Source: an uncultured Spartobacteria bacterium
GTDB lineage: Bacteria > Verrucomicrobiota > Verrucomicrobiia > Chthoniobacterales > Chthoniobacteraceae
Direction: 5' to 3'
DNA length: 64,000 bases
Assembly (NCBI GenBank): GCA_903933715.1
Contig: CAIZLD010000019.1
Span: forward strand, 1-64,000
The notes beneath the pieces are model-generated. The model did no database searches. It saw nothing but the letters and a program-made list of their open reading frames with translations, and was not told the origin of the DNA. This document shows positions 60,141 through 64,000 of this stretch, in pieces. The position numbers and the translations under genes are program-made. Every line of letters begins with the position of its first letter. Position 1 is the first letter of the stretch.

Positions 60141-63100
60141 ATGAAAAATGTGCCACGGTTAACTATTTTCTCCATAATTCTTTCATTGCTTCTCATCGCC
60201 AATCTTCGCGCCGATGAGATCACCAAATCCCCCGGCAGGAATCCCGTTGTCCCGCCCAGAGCCTCGGTTGACCAGTTGGTGATCGGCGATCGTGCCAGCG
60301 AAGCCGCGCACAGTTGCCGCGTCAGCTCCAATACACCTGTTCAGAACATTACCACCGAGATCGGCACCGTAAAGGAGCGCTATACTGTCCGCACAGTACA
60401 AGGAAAAGATACCACCCTGAAGGCCACCTTCTCGCTGCCGCCCCGGGGCAAGGAGACCACAACCGGCTACCTGCTCGAGGTTGAGGAGATCCATAACCGG
60501 CAATGGCAGGGCTTTGGATACATGGTGCTGGTGAATGGGCGGGAGACTTATTTCCGGACATATGAAGAGCAGGCCGCCGGCCCGAACCATTATTTCGTGA
60601 AAATCGACCCGGCACTTGTTTCAGACCCTGCGAAGGTCGAAGTTACCTTCAAGAATTGCGGAGGCGCCCCCTTCCGGTTGGCGCGCGTATGGATGTATGC
60701 GAATTTCTTTGCGTTGGCAGACCAGGAGCAGATCAACCAACCCCTGACCATTATGGGGCCAGGCCCATTCGCTACGCCGTCATCTCCAGATATCCGTTTT
60801 GGGTATTTTAATAATTTGTGTCATATCGGATATCCCTACAATCGGTCGTATGGGGCTATCGATGCGGCATTATCCGAAACAACAGCGAAAAACCTCCCGA
60901 CAGAACTCGTACTCACAGCCTGGTTCTCCTCATGTCCTGATGGCCCGGATGGGCGCGGGGGATTTTTCGCAGATCCCAAATATGCTCAGACCGTGTATCG
61001 GGATGGGAAACTCTATCCACAGTATCCCAATGTCTGGGGAAATTCGTTTGGCTATCCCTCAATGACGGAGCCGATAATTAATCAATTTTTGGATCAAACT
61101 CGGGAGGACACCTGCCGGGCAGTCCAGCGGCGGCGATCCTTCATGAAAGCGGCCGGCGCTCCGCTGTCTCATCTCCAATTATGCAGTGATGTCGGCCCCA
61201 CCTATTGGGATGGCGACAGATCGGATTTTACAACCTTTGAACTGCAAGCCGCCGCACGGGATGGTGTGCGTCTGGATCCCAATCATTTAACCCCGGAAGC
61301 GCGCATGTGGCGGCACACGAATCTTTCCCGTGTATTTGCACGCATTTCCGACGCATTTCAACGCGGCGTGGGGCGCGACAGCGTCTTGATTGACCGCGGG
61401 ACGATGACTTTGCCATCGGATCAACTCTGTGAAAATTTGTTTACCCACCCCTTCTTTTGGATCGATAACCCTGTTGGCGATCCGCGTTGGCGCGGTTGGC
61501 AGACTGGAGTCGTCGACGGGATGTGGACGAGTGGCGAAATGGGGGAATGCTACCGGACCGACTACGAGTATGTCACAGCACGCGGCAAAACCGGTATCGT
61601 GAATATGTGGTCAGGGGGGTGCGACCCGGCCCAGGGCCAAAAATGGCTGGCACTCGAATATCAGTTTGGCTGGCGTTTTTCGGCAGTATATGGGATGCGC
61701 CCCGAGGTGTGGGAAAGCCTTGCAAAATGGAATGACATCAGTGCAGGGTCCGCTCTTCCGCCGGTACATTATGAACGACGGCTTCTCGATGTGTATATCG
61801 GGGGGATGCAGAGCATGGGAACTGCGGAAAAGCTCGTGGCCTCGCAGAACGTGCGGGTCGGGAATGGGTACAGCGTGGTTGGTTTATTGCGCATTGATCC
61901 AAATCTGCCCGCATCGATTACCTATAAACTCGATACGCAAGAGGTCTCTGCCGGCATAAAGCCAATGCTATACATCGAAGGGCGCCAGATGGATAAAGGG
62001 ATTGAAATCGCTATCGGCGATTCGCCGGATGCCCTTGTGCCCGCAGCAACGATGGTGCGAGGTAATTTCAAACCGTTTGGGTATTTTGGAAAGTTCACGG
62101 ACATGGGGTCGCTCCCCCTCCCCTGCTTGCCAAACGGGAAATGCCCCTCATATGTGAAACTGACCTTTGGCGCGGGGTGTATTGCGCGTGTCCGTGTCGG
62201 CATCCCCTGGGAACATATGACTGGGCATACCCAGGCTTATCCAGCGGGGGCAACCTCCTTGACGGCTGACGAAGAGAAGGAACTCTATCCTGTCGTCGAG
62301 AATTGGCGTTGGGTTTCCCAGCATGCGACGGACCGCACATGGAGCTGCAAGGAGTCGCGCATTCTAAACCTTTGGATCCAACAGCGCCGCATGACAGAGC
62401 GCCTTCTCAAACAATATCGTAAACTTGGCGGAAAGGACGCTATTTACCGCACGGCGCAAGCTCTTTACGAACAGGGGTGCTATAAGAGTGCGTATCAGCG
62501 CCTGATCGGTGAACTCTCCCAAATTCTCCCGGCTCAATACGCAATACGCGGCCATGGGCAACTTGGGCGTTATCCTGTTCAGGTGCAACTCCCCACGGAT
62601 AATGACGTGGCGCTGGTAACCCTCACGCGAGTCGAACCGGATCGTGTGGAGTTCCTGGTTGATGTTGAAACCCCGCTTAAACTGCGTTTGCAGATGCGCA
62701 ATGTCCCGGCGAAAAAGGGTTATGCGCTTGAACGCATTTCCGAGAATCACTATTGCATTCGCCTCGCTCCGAAAGATACACCGGCAGAGCAACTTCTCCT
62801 CGCGGTGCGGGACACGCTCGATGTGGAAGTGAACGCCGCACCTCCGGCTCCTGCAATCCCCAAGCGTTTTACGGGGATCTGTGCAGACCTGAACGGGATG
62901 AGCAAAGTCGCATGCTACTGGCCGGATAACGGCGAGCAAACGGAGTGGTTGGTAAAAATTGCGCCGGGTTCGCAATGCCGCCGACGTGAAGTGCATGCGA
63001 CCGAATGGAGCAATGGTGCTCCGCGACCAGGAGATCTCTGTACGGTGACCCTCAATGAACGCGGCGACTCCAGTCTGGTCGAATCGGTCTACGGAAAAGA

Positions 63101-63839
63101 GACCGGGGTCATCAAATCGTTTGAGCGGCCAGGGTTCACGGCTGATGCGCACGCCGGGATTCTCACCCTTGAGAATGGCCATCGGTTTGAATTTGCCTGG
63201 AGTAATCGCTTTGGCACCAGCTTGGATACCGCGCTCCTGCAAGGCATGGTACGCCAATACAACTGGGATATGCTTGCCGCCGGGTTGCGCCCTGGACAGC
63301 GAGTGGAACTCACCTATACCCCCTCTGCAGACCCGAAGCGGCCTTGCCGCTTATTACGCATTTACCAGCCGACGACAATCACTTTTGAGGATAAGGTGGG
63401 TGATGACGAAGCAGAGTGGCGGAAAAAACCCGCTGAGATTGCGAACCTTGTGTATTACAAACTATCGGGAAAACTTCCGGCATTACGCAACCAAAGCTAT
63501 ACGAATGAAAAACCGGCATATGTCGTCTACAAAGTTTCCAACGCGGAGCCATTTGGCGACACAGCGGTGCATATCTTTGGGCGCACCATCATTGATGAGC
63601 GCAATAAGTTCCTTATCTACACCAGCCTTGACAAAGAAAACTGGGAACAGCGGGGAGAAATATCGGCGGTTGAGCAACTCGACCAGAAACACATGATGGC
63701 TGATTTATCGGCATGTGCTCGTGGCCGGAATGAATTCTATCTTAAACTGCAGATAGCCGGTTCAGGCGATTGGTGCACCTTCTGGGAAGTGCAGGTCAGA
63801 ACCGAGCGCGCAGAAGCTGTCTCAACCCCATCAAACTAA
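60141..63839 (+). CDS. Large secreted protein of unknown family (glycosidase-like layout)
   Basis: A 1232-residue protein with an N-terminal signal peptide (LTIFSIILSLLLIANLRA). Visible parts: an N-terminal beta-sandwich-like region (about 60-190), a middle region of about 400 residues rich in Trp, Gly and Asp (ELVLTAWFSSCPDGPDGRGG, GIVNMWSGGCDPAQGQKWLA) that could be a barrel, a long mixed region, and a C-terminal discoidin-like beta region (HIFGRTIIDERNKFLIYTSL, GSGDWCTFWEVQVR). I recognise no catalytic motif. The start is uncertain: ATGs at 60126 and 60141 are in frame; the latter begins the hydrophobic signal cleanly. Confidence 0.7.
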   Translation: MKNVPRLTIFSIILSLLLIANLRADEITKSPGRNPVVPPRASVDQLVIGDRASEAAHSCRVSSNTPVQNITTEIGTVKERYTVRTVQGKDTTLKATFSLPPRGKETTTGYLLEVEEIHNRQWQGFGYMVLVNGRETYFRTYEEQAAGPNHYFVKIDPALVSDPAKVEVTFKNCGGAPFRLARVWMYANFFALADQEQINQPLTIMGPGPFATPSSPDIRFGYFNNLCHIGYPYNRSYGAIDAALSETTAKNLPTELVLTAWFSSCPDGPDGRGGFFADPKYAQTVYRDGKLYPQYPNVWGNSFGYPSMTEPIINQFLDQTREDTCRAVQRRRSFMKAAGAPLSHLQLCSDVGPTYWDGDRSDFTTFELQAAARDGVRLDPNHLTPEARMWRHTNLSRVFARISDAFQRGVGRDSVLIDRGTMTLPSDQLCENLFTHPFFWIDNPVGDPRWRGWQTGVVDGMWTSGEMGECYRTDYEYVTARGKTGIVNMWSGGCDPAQGQKWLALEYQFGWRFSAVYGMRPEVWESLAKWNDISAGSALPPVHYERRLLDVYIGGMQSMGTAEKLVASQNVRVGNGYSVVGLLRIDPNLPASITYKLDTQEVSAGIKPMLYIEGRQMDKGIEIAIGDSPDALVPAATMVRGNFKPFGYFGKFTDMGSLPLPCLPNGKCPSYVKLTFGAGCIARVRVGIPWEHMTGHTQAYPAGATSLTADEEKELYPVVENWRWVSQHATDRTWSCKESRILNLWIQQRRMTERLLKQYRKLGGKDAIYRTAQALYEQGCYKSAYQRLIGELSQILPAQYAIRGHGQLGRYPVQVQLPTDNDVALVTLTRVEPDRVEFLVDVETPLKLRLQMRNVPAKKGYALERISENHYCIRLAPKDTPAEQLLLAVRDTLDVEVNAAPPAPAIPKRFTGICADLNGMSKVACYWPDNGEQTEWLVKIAPGSQCRRREVHATEWSNGAPRPGDLCTVTLNERGDSSLVESVYGKETGVIKSFERPGFTADAHAGILTLENGHRFEFAWSNRFGTSLDTALLQGMVRQYNWDMLAAGLRPGQRVELTYTPSADPKRPCRLLRIYQPTTITFEDKVGDDEAEWRKKPAEIANLVYYKLSGKLPALRNQSYTNEKPAYVVYKVSNAEPFGDTAVHIFGRTIIDERNKFLIYTSLDKENWEQRGEISAVEQLDQKHMMADLSACARGRNEFYLKLQIAGSGDWCTFWEVQVRTERAEAVSTPSN

Positions 63840-63864
63840 GCTGAATCGACATTCAGATCGAGCC

Positions 63865-63996
63865 AAACCCAAAGGGTTTTAAGCCCATAGCCGGCGGTCG
63901 AGCGTTAGCGACACCACCGGATGAGGTGTTTGAAAGAATTCACCCCAAAGGGGTGTCAGAAAACGAGGCGATGGTCTCTGCCACCCCTTTGGGGTG
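63865..63996. repeat. Hairpin-rich 'CCCAAAGGG' repeat element
   Basis: Three short perfect palindromes, AAACCC-AAA-GGGTTT (63865-63879), CACCCC-AAA-GGGGTG (63941-63955) and CACCCC-TTT-GGGGTG (63982-63996), surround a further hairpin CCGGCGGTCGAGCG...CGACACCACCGG (63891-63920). The layout matches a repeat type I recall from intergenic regions of several phyla (CCCAAAGGG blocks around an ACCACCGG hairpin). It fills the end of the window after the secreted protein gene. Confidence 0.7.
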
Positions 63997-64000
63997 AGAC

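Overview
The window looks like a chromosomal segment of a moderately GC-rich bacterium of the Verrucomicrobiota / PVC group. That placement is an inference from gene content: an autotransporter built of repeated beta-strand motifs, the coaD-DUF177-rpmF-plsX-fabH order, a ResB/CcsA cytochrome c system, PilT/PilC genes separated by dispersed inverted repeats, and several families of intergenic repeats. No rRNA gene or other firm phylogenetic marker is present.

Layout. Positions 1-140 hold one end of an IS3-type insertion sequence. Positions 164-8097 are core genes: tex, a NarL-type response regulator, psd-pssA (phosphatidylethanolamine synthesis) and dapA-dapB-folK-panB (lysine/peptidoglycan, folate and pantothenate precursors). 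A tRNA-Ser(CGA) follows, then a 1258-residue autotransporter read leftward from a promoter region rich in TGGAA half-sites. Positions 12.4-19.0 kb carry a RidA-like protein, a ResB-CcsA cytochrome c maturation pair and a large FAD/Fe-S dehydrogenase. Positions 19.0-22.3 kb are the leftward coaD-DUF177-rpmF-plsX-fabH operon, with rpsN divergent from it. Positions 22.7-26.0 kb hold a CNNM/CorC protein, miaB and a membrane protein. Positions 26.2-29.9 kb hold pilC-like and pilT-like genes, a degenerate receiver protein and a GNAT. An L,D-transpeptidase follows, then ilvB, preceded by what reads as a complete transcription attenuator (Val/Leu/Ile-rich leader peptide, antiterminator and terminator).

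The most unusual region is 33,834-50,809. It is one rightward run of 17 genes, nearly all overlapping by 4-8 bases or separated by a few bases. It encodes two NAD-dependent sugar epimerases, a medium-chain dehydrogenase, two GT4 glycosyltransferases, four CgeB-like glycosyltransferases, a myo-inositol-phosphate synthase, a sugar nucleotidyltransferase, a methyltransferase, a glycosidase whose TIM-barrel halves appear swapped, a small conserved acidic protein, a PIG-L deacetylase, a FemAB/CelD-like acyltransferase, a histidine phosphatase and a Gfo/Idh oxidoreductase. Together they suggest synthesis of an undescribed inositol-containing, deacetylated and N-acylated glycoconjugate. Immediately to the right (50.8-59.5 kb) is a stress-survival block: glycine-zipper and BON proteins, DUF3309, YihY, DUF72, DJ-1/PfpI, DUF892 ferritin-like, two DUF1328 membrane peptides and a complete Ku/LigD end-joining set with LigD split in two. 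This block ends at a tRNA-Arg(CCG).

Right of the tRNA lie a decayed AbiEii-type nucleotidyltransferase fragment, a 1.2-kilo-residue secreted protein of unknown family, and a hairpin-rich repeat element at the window edge.
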